A DNA stretch of 64,000 nucleotides from PLGF01 sp052139695. GTDB taxonomy: Bacteria > Verrucomicrobiota > Verrucomicrobiia > Limisphaerales > Palsa-1400. The first letter of the stretch is position 1, and each line of letters begins with the position of its first letter. Positions 37,216 through 46,197 of this stretch are shown here, piece after piece. The notes below the pieces were generated by a model. It saw nothing but the letters and a program-made list of their open reading frames with translations, did not search any database and was not told the DNA's origin. The stretch lies in contig JBKQWF010000019.1 in assembly GCA_052139695.1 (NCBI GenBank), positions 1 to 64,000 on the forward strand. The letters run 5' to 3'. The translations under genes and the position numbers were made by a program.

Positions 37216-37701
37216 ATGAGCGAACAAATCGATCAAATCGATCAATTTACCCGGCACGCGGTTAAGGAGGTCTTTCAGAGCATGGTGTCCATGGAGGTCA
37301 GCGCCGAACCTCCAAGCCCGCTCACAGCGGACCCGGAGGGGGAAATTATGGGGTCGGTCGGCTTCATCGGCGAAGCCACCGGAGTCATTTACGTCCGTGC
37401 CCGGATAACCTTTGCCCGGACGATTACCAGTCGTATTCTGGGGATCTCGGAGTCGGAGGTGGGCTCTGGAGAGATGTTGACCGACGCAATCGGAGAATTG
37501 AGCAACATGGTGGTGGGCTACGTTAAATCGCGGCTGTGCGACGGCGGCTTTTCTTGTGTTCTCACGATCCCCTCGGTGGTTCGGGGGCATGAGTTGAAGG
37601 TGCAGGTTCCCTCACAAGTCACAAGAAGAACAATCGGATTTCACCACGGCAAGAACCATTTGTTAGCGGAACTGCTGTTAAAGGACCCCACAGCGAAATG
37701 A
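37216..37701 (+). CDS. cheX: CheX-family chemotaxis phosphatase domain protein
   Basis: A 161-residue protein of the CheC/CheX/FliY superfamily. The phosphatase signature E-x-x-N is present in AIGELSNMVVGYVKSRL (E94, N97), embedded in the long CheX helix. Such proteins remove phosphate from CheY-like receiver domains. The start has a GGAG 7 bases upstream. No chemotaxis, flagellar or receiver gene is visible in the window, so it is an orphan acting on a distant partner. The next gene starts 1 base after its stop, but is functionally unrelated. Confidence 0.85.
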   Translation: MSEQIDQIDQFTRHAVKEVFQSMVSMEVSAEPPSPLTADPEGEIMGSVGFIGEATGVIYVRARITFARTITSRILGISESEVGSGEMLTDAIGELSNMVVGYVKSRLCDGGFSCVLTIPSVVRGHELKVQVPSQVTRRTIGFHHGKNHLLAELLLKDPTAK

Positions 37702-37702
37702 G

Positions 37703-38827
37703 ATGAAACAATTATTGATCCTCTGGACGGCAGGGTGGTTTCTCTTTCCAATGGCAGACCATGGCGCGGAGACGGCGCAAGCACGGCTCTTCTGTCTCTC
37801 GCTCCAATTCTCGGAAGGCGTCGCGCCGTCAGGAGGGAATGTGAAGTTGAGCAGCATTTCGGGGGCGGACAACGGGGAGTTGATGCCATATTCGGGCACG
37901 ACATGGGCCAGCGACCTGGCACTGAAGTGGCAGGGCATGTCGGATAGCGGGGCGATTTCAGATGGCAATGGGATTTATGTGGAGCTGCTGCCGTTCGTGG
38001 ACGCCGATAACGACGGCTACAACGATTTCTTTGAGGTTGCGCAAGCGGTGGGGCAAGTCAGCACATCCGGGAACTATTGGACGAGTTCTTACTTTTACGG
38101 CAGAGTCACCGCGACCTGGAGCCGGGAGGCTGGCTCGCAAGTTGGCACGTGCATCCTCACCTTGAACGATGCCACGTTTGGGGGCTTGGGCAACTTCACG
38201 TGTCCTTTCGAGCTGCTCGAATACACCGGCCCATTGACCTATACGCCCGGCTCCAATACGGTCGAGGCGAACCTCAGCCTCACGCAAACCGGCGATGTGT
38301 CGAACACACTGCAGGGACCAATTGACTTCGATAAATCCTCCACCGACCGATTTGACACACTGACCAATGAGCCTGGCATCTGGACCAACGCCCTGCCGCA
38401 GCCGCTCTCGTTTGACGCGGAAGTATTTACACGCAGCGCTCCGGACTGGCCAACCAATTACGGCGGCTACATCTACTTTGACAACGGCGATCCCAGCACG
38501 CCCCAGCCCGCTTACCAATTGTGGGTGCTCTCCATCGACGACCCCAACGACAGCAACGGCAACGGCATCCCGGATTTCAGCGATGATCCGGCCAGTGTGC
38601 TGCCGCCGCCGCGCGCGCCGTCGCTCGCGCTTGCGCTCGGCCCCACCAACCTGCTGCTGACGATCAGCGGAGACGTTAACCACACCCATCAAATCCAGGA
38701 AACCGGCAGTTTGGCGCCGGCTAACTGGCAGACGGCGCTTTCCTTCCTGCTGACCAATGATCCGCAGGTAGTTTCCCTGGCGTTGCCAACCGGAACCTCG
38801 AATTTCTGGCGCGTGGTGGCGCGGTGA
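37703..38827 (+). CDS. Secreted protein with calcium-binding-like loops and shared C-terminal module
   Basis: A 374-residue exported protein; the signal peptide is about residues 1-22. Two Asp/Asn-rich loops (VDADNDGYNDFFE and DPNDSNGNGIPDFSD) resemble thrombospondin type 3 calcium-binding repeats. The centre is beta-rich. The last 70 residues (HQIQETGSLAPANW ... NFWRVVAR) match the plan of the tail on the sedolisin and the arylsulfotransferase-like remnant. The function is unknown; it is probably an extracellular or surface protein. Confidence 0.7.
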   Translation: MKQLLILWTAGWFLFPMADHGAETAQARLFCLSLQFSEGVAPSGGNVKLSSISGADNGELMPYSGTTWASDLALKWQGMSDSGAISDGNGIYVELLPFVDADNDGYNDFFEVAQAVGQVSTSGNYWTSSYFYGRVTATWSREAGSQVGTCILTLNDATFGGLGNFTCPFELLEYTGPLTYTPGSNTVEANLSLTQTGDVSNTLQGPIDFDKSSTDRFDTLTNEPGIWTNALPQPLSFDAEVFTRSAPDWPTNYGGYIYFDNGDPSTPQPAYQLWVLSIDDPNDSNGNGIPDFSDDPASVLPPPRAPSLALALGPTNLLLTISGDVNHTHQIQETGSLAPANWQTALSFLLTNDPQVVSLALPTGTSNFWRVVAR

Positions 38828-38858
38828 TTTACCCTCAGGCGCCGCGGATCAATTACAA

Positions 38859-39752
38859 CTAGAGCGGCAGGGTGCTCCACTCCACTTTCAAGGTGCTGCT
38901 TTTGCCAGCGGGCAAGGTATGGCGGTTGTCCGCCACGTTGCCGGATTCGACGCAGATCATCTGGTGAAATTCCTCCCCGCCAAAATCGGGCATTTCCTCC
39001 GCCTTTTCCGCCCACGGATTCCACAGCACGGTGGACTGAGAGCCGGATTTTTCAATGCGGATGCGCCGGCCCAGTTTGGAATCGTGGATTTCGATCGGCC
39101 CGCAGGAATCCAGATAAGTGCGGTCCGTTTCCCGCGATATTTTGAGGTGTTCGTCGCGTTCGGTCTTGCGGATGAAACTCTCCGTTTTATCCAGGTAATC
39201 GGACCCCTTTAAGCCGGTGATGGACACGGCCCCGATATCGCCGACGTGGAAATAAGTGTGCAAACAATCCTCGAATCTGAGGTCCTGGCTGTCAGAAAGG
39301 TTGGTGACTGCCAATTGGGCGACGAGTGTTTTGCCCACCGTCACCCAGTAATCCACGGAGAACTTCCCAAAGAGCGCCGCGGCGGGCAATTCAGGCAAAA
39401 CGAAACGCACCGTGACTTCACCCGCTGAGGTTTGGGCCACCTCGCGCAATTCCCAGGTCTCAACGCGGGCAAAGCCGTGCGCGCTCTGCCCTTCACGTGA
39501 ACCGAACCAGGGAAAAATGATGGGGATGCCGCCGCGGATGGGGACTCCTTCGGTAAAACGGCTTAACTGGCTCAGGAACAGGAGGGGCGGTTCGTCTTTC
39601 TTTTGAAAACGCGTGATGTGCGCTCCATGCAGATAGATTTCCGCGCTGCTCCAGGCAGTATTGATTTCCAGCCGGGGCAATTCGCCATTGCCTTCTGAGA
39701 ACAAGACACGGCCGGGGATTTCGAGGGATTTTTGCCACTGCGTCGTTGCCAT
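38859..39752 (-). CDS. D-hexose-6-phosphate mutarotase (aldose 1-epimerase family)
   Basis: A 297-residue cytoplasmic enzyme that interconverts alpha and beta anomers of hexose 6-phosphates, of the YeaD type. Motifs are AHITRFQ, GVPIRGGIPIIFPWFG, FEDCLHTYFHVGDI with the catalytic His, and MICVESGN near the C-terminus. Length fits. It stands alone; the intergenic space upstream holds a palindromic repeat. Confidence 0.9.
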   Translation of the reverse strand: MATTQWQKSLEIPGRVLFSEGNGELPRLEINTAWSSAEIYLHGAHITRFQKKDEPPLLFLSQLSRFTEGVPIRGGIPIIFPWFGSREGQSAHGFARVETWELREVAQTSAGEVTVRFVLPELPAAALFGKFSVDYWVTVGKTLVAQLAVTNLSDSQDLRFEDCLHTYFHVGDIGAVSITGLKGSDYLDKTESFIRKTERDEHLKISRETDRTYLDSCGPIEIHDSKLGRRIRIEKSGSQSTVLWNPWAEKAEEMPDFGGEEFHQMICVESGNVADNRHTLPAGKSSTLKVEWSTLPL

Positions 39753-39887
39753 AATGTTTCAGTTGGCGCGAGTATAGCGTAGGGCGAAAAAAGTTAAAAC
39801 CTAAGAAATGCTTTTTCTTTTAGCTGCCGAATCATAGGCGATAAGTTTGCTGACCTACGAAAATGGCGAACCTGGCCAGAGGAAGGA

Positions 39888-39928
39888 CCCGTCGGCGGGA
39901 CGCCAACGGGAGCGGTCGAGACGACCGC
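39888..39928 (+). repeat. Double-hairpin palindromic repeat, copy C
   Basis: CCCGTCGGCG (39888-39897), loop GGA, CGCCAACGGG (39901-39910, one mismatch), then GCGGTC (39912-39917), 5-nt loop GAGAC, GACCGC (39923-39928), followed by GCTCTCCC. The layout is identical to copy B at 1792-1832. It lies between the mutarotase and sigma-factor genes. Confidence 0.85.
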
Positions 39929-39955
39929 GCTCTCCCGAAAAGTCGCGATTGGGGT

Positions 39956-40708
39956 TCACCCTTCCGACAGGGCGCTCAACAGGGCCTGAAGCTCCGCCTC
40001 AGCCTGGGAGGGGTCGGAAAGTGTTTGCGCGATTTCCTCACGCAGAAGTTCGCGGTAACGCCGGCGCAAGCGATGCACCGCCACCCGCACGGCGCCTTCG
40101 GACATTTCCAGCGCGGCGGCGGCCTGGGCGTAGGGAATGTCGCTTTTGCCCAGCATCAAAAACGGCTTCAACTTTTCATAGAGCCTGGATTTGCCCTCCG
40201 CGCCGTTTTCGTCACGCAGGCGGATAATGACCCGTTCGAGCACGGTCAGGGCCCAGGCGCGGTCATAGAGTTTGTCGGGGCTCAGATGGTCGGCGGGAAT
40301 AAATTGATAACGGAGGTCCGCATCCTGCCAATCAAGCGAAAGCGTGGGTGCTCCGCCGCCACGCTTCTGGCGGTTGGCGCGGTCCCATTCATTGGCCAGG
40401 AACCGTTTCAACGCCACCAGGAGGAAGGCGCGGAATTTGCCTTTGTCGCTGCTGAGGCCTTCCAGGTAGTTCTTCTCCAGCAAACGGGCGAAAAATCCTT
40501 GCGTGAGGTCTTCGGCATCCTCGCGGGAATGACCGTGCCGGCGAACATAGGCATAAAGCGGATACCAATAGGTGCGGCACAATTCTTCCAGGGCAACGGC
40601 GGCTTGCGGGCCGCCGCGATGCCCGGCCGCCAGCACAACCGTCCAGCGGGTGGTGGCAAAAACTTCGCCGGCCGCGCTGGAGCCTGGGGTTGGATGGTCT
40701 TGAGTCAA
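39956..40708 (-). CDS. ECF-type RNA polymerase sigma factor
   Basis: A 250-residue sigma-70-family factor. Region 2 contains FATTRWTVVLAA ... TYWYPLYAYVRR and EDLTQGFFARLLE. Region 4 contains MSEGAVRVAVHRLRRRYRELLREEI, the DNA-binding helix-turn-helix. There is no anti-sigma factor next to it; instead the gene starts 5 bases after a Ser/Thr kinase. This gene order is typical of the kinase-linked ECF groups common in Planctomycetes and Verrucomicrobia. It probably directs a small stress or differentiation regulon. Confidence 0.9.
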   Translation of the reverse strand: MTQDHPTPGSSAAGEVFATTRWTVVLAAGHRGGPQAAVALEELCRTYWYPLYAYVRRHGHSREDAEDLTQGFFARLLEKNYLEGLSSDKGKFRAFLLVALKRFLANEWDRANRQKRGGGAPTLSLDWQDADLRYQFIPADHLSPDKLYDRAWALTVLERVIIRLRDENGAEGKSRLYEKLKPFLMLGKSDIPYAQAAAALEMSEGAVRVAVHRLRRRYRELLREEIAQTLSDPSQAEAELQALLSALSEG

Positions 40709-40713
40709 ACGGA

Positions 40714-43011
40714 CTAGTGAGCCAGTTCGGTTAGAGTCTGATCGCGCAGGTTCCCATCGCTAATATCCTTCGCGATATCGATCGCCTGCATTCTCAGCCC
40801 GTGTTTGGCGAGCTGGAGAGCGCTTTCGCGGGCCGCCTGGTTGCGTTGGTTAAAGTCGCGCATTTGGCGAAGAGCATTGTTGACAAGTTCGATGTCGCCG
40901 GTCTTCGCCGCATCGACCGCCACCGCGCCCAAGGCGCTGTCTCTCGCCTCGCCGTTGCCGATCGCGGCAGCCGCAGCCAGGCGGCCGGCCAGTGTCTGGC
41001 GGGCTGCCTCTAACTCTTGATTGGAAAGATTGGTCGCTCCCGCGCTTTCCGTCTCTGTGCCGCCAAGGCTGGCCGTTCCGCTGCCGCCGCCAAAGGCCTG
41101 GTTGGAAATCTCCTCATTTTCCAAAGGATTTCCCTGCTCTGCCCGGGCGTGGGACAGATGAATCATCCGCCACGGATTCTGGTATCGATGCCTCTGAAGC
41201 GCGAATAGAACTGCCAACGCCGCAACCGTCAGGATCAAAACGGCCAGTCCGGGGTTGGGCGCGAACGGTTTTCCACCGACTCCTCCCGCGACAGGCGGCG
41301 GCGGTGGTGGCGAGCCTGGCATACGCACCGTGCCGGTAGGGCCGATGCCAGGCGAGGCTGGCGCGGGACTTGTCGCTCGCACGCCGCCAAAAATGTCTTC
41401 ATAGGCATACGTGGCCGCGATCAGCGCGATGGGCGCGGTGAGAAACAGCCCAATGACCAGGCAAAGGCCGCCGACCACGTAGAGCAACAGGGCGAGCAGG
41501 AAGAACCCAAAGAATTTCCACCAATGCCGCGTGATGACCTTCCGGCTCAACTCCATCGCCGGCCAGAAGTCCAACCCTTTATCAATGACCAGCGGCAAGG
41601 TGAACCACCAGGCCACAATCAGATAGATGCCAGGCAAAATGAAGCAGAAAAATCCAAGAGCGGTCAGCACCCATGTGACGAAGCCGGCTAAAAACAGATG
41701 GAGAAACCGATTATTAAAACCGGAGAAGGTGGTTTCAATATTGACAGGTTCCCCGCGAATTTTTTTCAGGTAATAAAGCGATAATCCACCCAGAAGCGGA
41801 CCATAGACGAGCATGCCCAAGACCGAGGTGCCAAGCGAGAATTCGCTGTTCGAGAAGCTATGGCTGGCAAACGCGCCGCCTGCCGACCCGGCAAACGCCA
41901 GGAGCGCCAGGACCAGCGCGGTCGCGCCAACCAAGGGCCAAAAATCTCCGCGGATCAGCGCCCAGGCGCGGCGCAGGCAACTGCGGATGTTCAACGCATA
42001 ATCACGCGCCAAAATATCCTGGGCCATCCCATCCGGATTGGGCGGCGGAGGCGGCGCGGTGCTGGCAATGATGTCCACCGCGGTCTTGACCTGGCTGGCC
42101 TGCTGGTAACGGCGTTGCGGGTCCTTTTCCAGAGCATGGAGCACCACTTCGTCCAGGCGTACATCGACCTCGACTTTGCGGGAGGAAGGCGGCGCAAACT
42201 TGCCCAAGGGCAATTCGCCCGTCAGCATCTCATAGAACACCACGCCCAACGAGAAAATGTCCGCGCGATGATCGACCGCGGCTGGCCTCTCCACCTGTTC
42301 CGGCGCCATGTAATGGGGCGTGCCGATGGCGCCCTGAGTTTCGGTGATGGCAACCGCGCCAGGGGCGCCCATGATTTTGGCGATGCCAAAATCGGCGATT
42401 TTCACCCTCCCTTTTTTGTCCACCAGAATATTCTCCGGTTTAATATCGCGATGGACGATCCCTTCGTCATGGGCGAATTGCAGGGCCTCGCAGATTTGCG
42501 GAACAATCTGCAAAGCCTCGCGCGGCGAAAGCTGGCCGGCTCGTTCCAATTCGCGGAGGTTCAGGCCATCCACGAATTCCATGATAAAGTAGGGCTGTCC
42601 ATTGACCTGGCCGAATTCATGCACGGCCACGATGTTGGGATGAGTCAATTTAGCCAGGGCGCGCGCTTCGCGATTGAACCGCTCAATAAAGCCGGGACCG
42701 GTGGCGGTCTCCGGCGGCAGGATCTTCAGCGCCACAAGACGATCCAAGGCCGGCTGGCGCGCCTTATAGACCACGCCCATGCCGCCCTTGCCGAGCAGGG
42801 CGAGGATTTCCAGTTGCGGAAACAGGCGGGCGACTTCTTCGAGGCTCGGCGGCTGGAACAGCGGGGGTTCCGGTTCGACGCCAGTATCCGCTGTCGCCCC
42901 CTGTTTCAGCAGGCAGGAGGGGCAAAGACCGGCCAACACCCCGGATGGCAGCGGCGCTCCGCATTGCGGGCATTTCGATTCCATACTTTGGTTCGGTTGA
43001 GCTTCACTCAT
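40714..43011 (-). CDS. Membrane Ser/Thr protein kinase with zinc ribbon
   Basis: A 765-residue Hanks-type kinase. An N-terminal zinc ribbon (C14, C17, C30, C33) is followed by the kinase domain: glycine loop GKGGMGVVYKA (74-84), K96, HRD (187-189), DFG (207-209) and APEQ. Then comes a multi-helix membrane domain (about 360-560, with FLAGFVTWVLTALGFFCFILPGIYL), a Pro-rich linker, another helix (about 590-610) and an Ala-rich C-terminal helical domain. GGAGGAG precedes the start. The helix-rich membrane section is unusual for such kinases and may sense the envelope. It is probably co-transcribed with the sigma factor. Confidence 0.92.
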   Translation of the reverse strand: MSEAQPNQSMESKCPQCGAPLPSGVLAGLCPSCLLKQGATADTGVEPEPPLFQPPSLEEVARLFPQLEILALLGKGGMGVVYKARQPALDRLVALKILPPETATGPGFIERFNREARALAKLTHPNIVAVHEFGQVNGQPYFIMEFVDGLNLRELERAGQLSPREALQIVPQICEALQFAHDEGIVHRDIKPENILVDKKGRVKIADFGIAKIMGAPGAVAITETQGAIGTPHYMAPEQVERPAAVDHRADIFSLGVVFYEMLTGELPLGKFAPPSSRKVEVDVRLDEVVLHALEKDPQRRYQQASQVKTAVDIIASTAPPPPPNPDGMAQDILARDYALNIRSCLRRAWALIRGDFWPLVGATALVLALLAFAGSAGGAFASHSFSNSEFSLGTSVLGMLVYGPLLGGLSLYYLKKIRGEPVNIETTFSGFNNRFLHLFLAGFVTWVLTALGFFCFILPGIYLIVAWWFTLPLVIDKGLDFWPAMELSRKVITRHWWKFFGFFLLALLLYVVGGLCLVIGLFLTAPIALIAATYAYEDIFGGVRATSPAPASPGIGPTGTVRMPGSPPPPPPVAGGVGGKPFAPNPGLAVLILTVAALAVLFALQRHRYQNPWRMIHLSHARAEQGNPLENEEISNQAFGGGSGTASLGGTETESAGATNLSNQELEAARQTLAGRLAAAAAIGNGEARDSALGAVAVDAAKTGDIELVNNALRQMRDFNQRNQAARESALQLAKHGLRMQAIDIAKDISDGNLRDQTLTELAH

Positions 43012-43233
43012 ACTCTCCTCCTAAGCAAATTCCAAAGAATGTTACAGAGAAACGAGAGAGACCAGCCCATCACCGATGGTTCATAAAATCCATGACGGAG
43101 GGGCGCCGGTGCTCCGACGCGCAAATTGTGGGCATAGCAGCAGCTCCGCCCCGGCAACGGCCAGCAACGCAAAGGTTCATGGAACAGCTTTGCGATCCTC
43201 ATGTCTGTCATCCCCCGCGCCAACGTGCAACCT

Positions 43234-43719
43234 TCAGAGGTTGGTGCCGAGGGGATTGGGAGGATTGAAATCGACGCCGTTGGAGGGCAATAGCCTTTCG
43301 ACAGAAGGAACCGCGTTGGTAGTGCGCGGACCGGGTGCCGCCGAGGTCTTGGCATGGGACTGGACCGCTGGCGCGGCATTGGTCAATTCCAGCGGGTCCG
43401 GCACCCCCTCTTCCGTGTCGGGGCTTTGCTGGAGCCTTTGCTGAAATCGTTCCCAGTAAATGCCCAAAACCAAACCCGCCACGAGCACCGCGGCCGCGGC
43501 GGCGTAGGAAAGCCGCGGTCGAAGGACCACCGCGCGCCAAGCCTTGTCGGCCCGAGCGTCGGAGATTTCCTCAGGTGTGGCGCCGGAGGCGCCCGCTTCC
43601 GGCCAGTCCCATTTGGCTGAACATTTTGGGCAGGTGACATGGACAGTGCCGCCGGTGGCAGTGATGCGGAATTTCTGTCCGCATCGTGCGCACTGCATCA
43701 TAAGCGTCGCAGAAGTCAT
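43234..43719 (-). CDS. Zinc-ribbon single-pass membrane protein
   Basis: A 161-residue protein. Its N-terminal zinc ribbon (C10, C13, C30, C33) is like the MJ0042-type ribbon found in bacterial kinase neighbourhoods. One membrane helix (about 71-88) is followed by a Pro/Thr-rich tail without conserved motif. It precedes the kinase by 220 bases on the same strand, so it may form part of the same signalling unit. The ATG at 43719 is used; ATG codons at 43701 and 43698 are alternatives. Confidence 0.7.
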   Translation of the reverse strand: MTSATLMMQCARCGQKFRITATGGTVHVTCPKCSAKWDWPEAGASGATPEEISDARADKAWRAVVLRPRLSYAAAAAVLVAGLVLGIYWERFQQRLQQSPDTEEGVPDPLELTNAAPAVQSHAKTSAAPGPRTTNAVPSVERLLPSNGVDFNPPNPLGTNL

Positions 43720-43930
43720 CCAACGACCGCATTAAAGAGCGATTTCGCCGAGGAAAGTCAAGCCGCGGTTGCATCCGGTGCATCCGGGATGCGATTTGGG
43801 CGAAAGGGTCAAAATGTAAGCAGACAGCATCTTGGCGAAGAAAAAGATAACTGCCTTGAACTCGTCGGGAAAACTTACATGGCGAATGGATCACTTTCGA
43901 TGCGTTCGGTGCGTCATCCGGATGCTGGGC

Positions 43931-44554
43931 AAATTGGTTGTCCTTCACGCCGAAGCTGGTGCCGCTGGCTTGGATGACCGGGTCCCACAGCACAACCGGA
44001 ACTCCGGCATGGTGGAGAATCCATCCCACCGGTGGTGCCCGGTAAGAATAAACTGTCACGGCGGCAGTTTGAAATACCGTCGAAGTAGCGTCGGGAGCGT
44101 TGCCCGCGAAGAAAACACCGCTCAGGTTGCTGCACCGATTGAAGGCATAAGTCCCGATGCTGGTGACGCTCTCGGGAATAGTGACATTGGTCAAGCTGGT
44201 GCAGTTCTCAAAGCCATCGGATGGAATGTTGGTGACACTGCTGGGAATGGTGACACTGGTCAGGTTGGTACAATTCTCGAAACCACCTTGACCGATGCTG
44301 CGGACGCCTTTGGGGATCGTCATGCTGGTGGTGACGGCCAACCCGCTGATCTTGGTTGGAATGGTCAATGGGCCAACCGGTCCACCAGGCACGGATCAGC
44401 CGGTGACGGTAAGGCTCACACCGTCACTGTTTGTCGTGTATTTGAATTGGGCTTGCATCGAAGTCGGTATCTGCAAGAGCAGCAAGCCCACCAGAAACGT
44501 TGCGGGGAATAATTTTCCCGAAATTGAGTGGGATAGTGTGAATACCGGCTTCAC
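43931..44554 (-). pseudogene. Degraded BspA-like leucine-rich repeat protein
   Basis: The reading frame begins at a GTG (44554) with a signal peptide (LFPATFLVGLLLLQIP ... QAQ) and the usual first strand QFKYTTNSDG. An in-frame TGA at 44398-44396 then interrupts it. Past the stop the same frame continues with LRR_5 repeats: SIGQGGFENCTNLTSVTIP, DGFENCTSLTNVTIP and YAFNRCSNLSGVFFAGNAP. The usual closing part runs to about VVLWDPVIQASGTSFGVKDNQF at 43931, and then reads into unrelated sequence. Members of this family are secreted adhesins. Stop plus truncated 3' end make this a pseudogene. Confidence 0.75.
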
Positions 44555-44699
44555 GCTCGCGAAATTAGAATGAAAAGAGAAGGGCTTCAATGGGCGTTTG
44601 GATGCACAGTTACATTTGGTCCAGCGTCGCCGTCGTAGCCAGCCTGCGCACCGTATCCGTCTTTTTGGCGCGGCGCGCATGCCACCGTGCAAAGCGGCT

Positions 44700-45317
44700 T
44701 CAAGGATTCCATGGACTCAAAAACTCCCAGAAAGACGCAATGGCGAGCACGGGGACGACCAGCACGTAGATTCGGAGCACGTCCAGGACGGCCTCCTGCG
44801 GAAAGGTCCGCAGCCACTTGCGCCCCTGGTAAAACGGCCTGGGCCGGAACATGGACATGCCCAGGTTGACGCCTGCTCCTGCCGCCAGCGAGTAACCGGT
44901 CAGTTGCAGGATTAAGGTCAGGAAGTAGTACGCCGCCGCGAGCGGCCTGCGCAAACGACTGGTGCCGTCGTGCTCGACCGAAACGATGCCTCCCACCCAG
45001 CCACGATAGGCGACCATGGGATAGATAAACACCACGCCCATGCCCAAGACGCTGTCCACCGCCGCCCCACGCAGATTCCCGCTCCAGTCCAGAAGCGCGG
45101 CGCGCACCGGCTGTCCTCGGTTGTTGGCCATTGCCGACACGTCGTTGGTTTGCGCGATGCCGACGATCCGATTTCGATGCGCAAGCGCAAGGACGTTGCC
45201 GGTGTGGGCCAACATCAGCCCGATGGCTACCGAGATAACGTAGGCCAGCGCCACGGACAGGATAGCTGCCCGCGCCCTGGTCACCGCCAGGAAGATTGTC
45301 GAAGCTGATTTTTTCAT
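44700..45317 (-). CDS. SpoIIM-like membrane protein
   Basis: A 205-residue membrane protein of the SpoIIM (DUF95-type) family. Helices are near residues 16-40, 85-105, 128-150 and 175-198. The closing segment FWEFLSPW is typical of the family. Outside sporulating bacteria such proteins are general membrane proteins of unknown role. It lies 11 bases after the PhyH gene on the same strand, so the two may be co-transcribed. Confidence 0.7.
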   Translation of the reverse strand: MKKSASTIFLAVTRARAAILSVALAYVISVAIGLMLAHTGNVLALAHRNRIVGIAQTNDVSAMANNRGQPVRAALLDWSGNLRGAAVDSVLGMGVVFIYPMVAYRGWVGGIVSVEHDGTSRLRRPLAAAYYFLTLILQLTGYSLAAGAGVNLGMSMFRPRPFYQGRKWLRTFPQEAVLDVLRIYVLVVPVLAIASFWEFLSPWNP

Positions 45318-45328
45318 CCCGCCATTGT

Positions 45329-46096
45329 TTACGACGATGCTATAGTCGGGTCACAGGCAGCGCCAAGCGCCAATACATATTTCGCAAGCGGGCTGATGCG
45401 GGCAAGAGTCTCAGGACGCATGCGGGCAGGAAGGTTGATCCCGGACTGGGCTTCACGCCGAATGTAGGCTCCCTGGATTGAGCGACGAGGCATATCGGTG
45501 GAATTCGCCGCGTGTCCGTGCCAGACCGATCCATTGTAAACCACCACAGCACCAGCAGGGCCACACGCCTGGACTTGACCATCGTAGTGCGCCGTAGGGT
45601 CGCTCATGAGATCGCCTGGAGCGGTGGACCACTTGTGCGAGCCTGGGACGAACCGAGTGGCCCCGTTGTCAGATCGAAAATCATCCAGCATGAAGATAAA
45701 ACCAACCATCGTCCACCCAGCCGCGTCGCGCTTGAAGTCCACATGGAGAGCTTGCGCCTGGGTACGGGGCCGCAGAGTCCTCGCGAGCATGTTGCTGAGC
45801 TTGAATGGCTGGCCGATGATGCGAAAACACGCCTCCAGGACGGGTTGGTATATGTAAAGCCCATCGAATTCAGGGCTGCGATTTACGAAGTCGTGGACGC
45901 GGGTTGTTGAGCTACCATGCCCCACATCATCAGAATCCGCCGACTCGACGGAGGCATCGTAAGCCTTAGCCAGTTGCGCCAAGCCTTCAAGGGGAACCGG
46001 GCCAGAAATGACGACGAAGCCTACATCGTGCAGTTCTTGGGCAGCACTCGCTGATAGCTCACGGCCCGAGCCAATTACGTTGAACAAGTCATCCAT
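45329..46096 (-). CDS. Phytanoyl-CoA dioxygenase (PhyH) family protein
   Basis: A 255-residue Fe(II)/2-oxoglutarate-dependent dioxygenase. The HxD iron site is ALHVDF (H118, D120), with a distal His in SVWHGHAANST (H193 or H195) and the 2-oxoglutarate Arg near 204-212. GATRFVPGSHKW is also characteristic. The substrate is unknown; PhyH proteins hydroxylate lipids, antibiotics or small metabolites. The ATG at 46096 was chosen because earlier residues look non-coding. Confidence 0.85.
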   Translation of the reverse strand: MDDLFNVIGSGRELSASAAQELHDVGFVVISGPVPLEGLAQLAKAYDASVESADSDDVGHGSSTTRVHDFVNRSPEFDGLYIYQPVLEACFRIIGQPFKLSNMLARTLRPRTQAQALHVDFKRDAAGWTMVGFIFMLDDFRSDNGATRFVPGSHKWSTAPGDLMSDPTAHYDGQVQACGPAGAVVVYNGSVWHGHAANSTDMPRRSIQGAYIRREAQSGINLPARMRPETLARISPLAKYVLALGAACDPTIASS

Positions 46097-46197
46097 ATTT
46101 GTGTGGGTTTCTGACCAACGAGGCACATCGCTGGCGACGGGAAAGGGATGCCTGGAGTGAAAACGGGGATGGCATCCCTCCATCCAGTATATTGCCG

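Noticed and set aside
36970..37590. Minus-strand 206-residue frame opposite cheX
   Set aside because: It is the complement of cheX codons; its sequence has no protein-like hydrophobic core and cheX has clear motifs.
39847..40717. Plus-strand open frames opposite the ECF sigma factor and kinase
   Set aside because: Long antisense frames are common opposite GC-rich genes; the sigma and kinase motifs on the minus strand are unambiguous.
44390..44400. In-frame TGA in the LRR gene as selenocysteine
   Set aside because: No SECIS-like hairpin directly follows, the family has no Sec members, and the 3' end is also broken.
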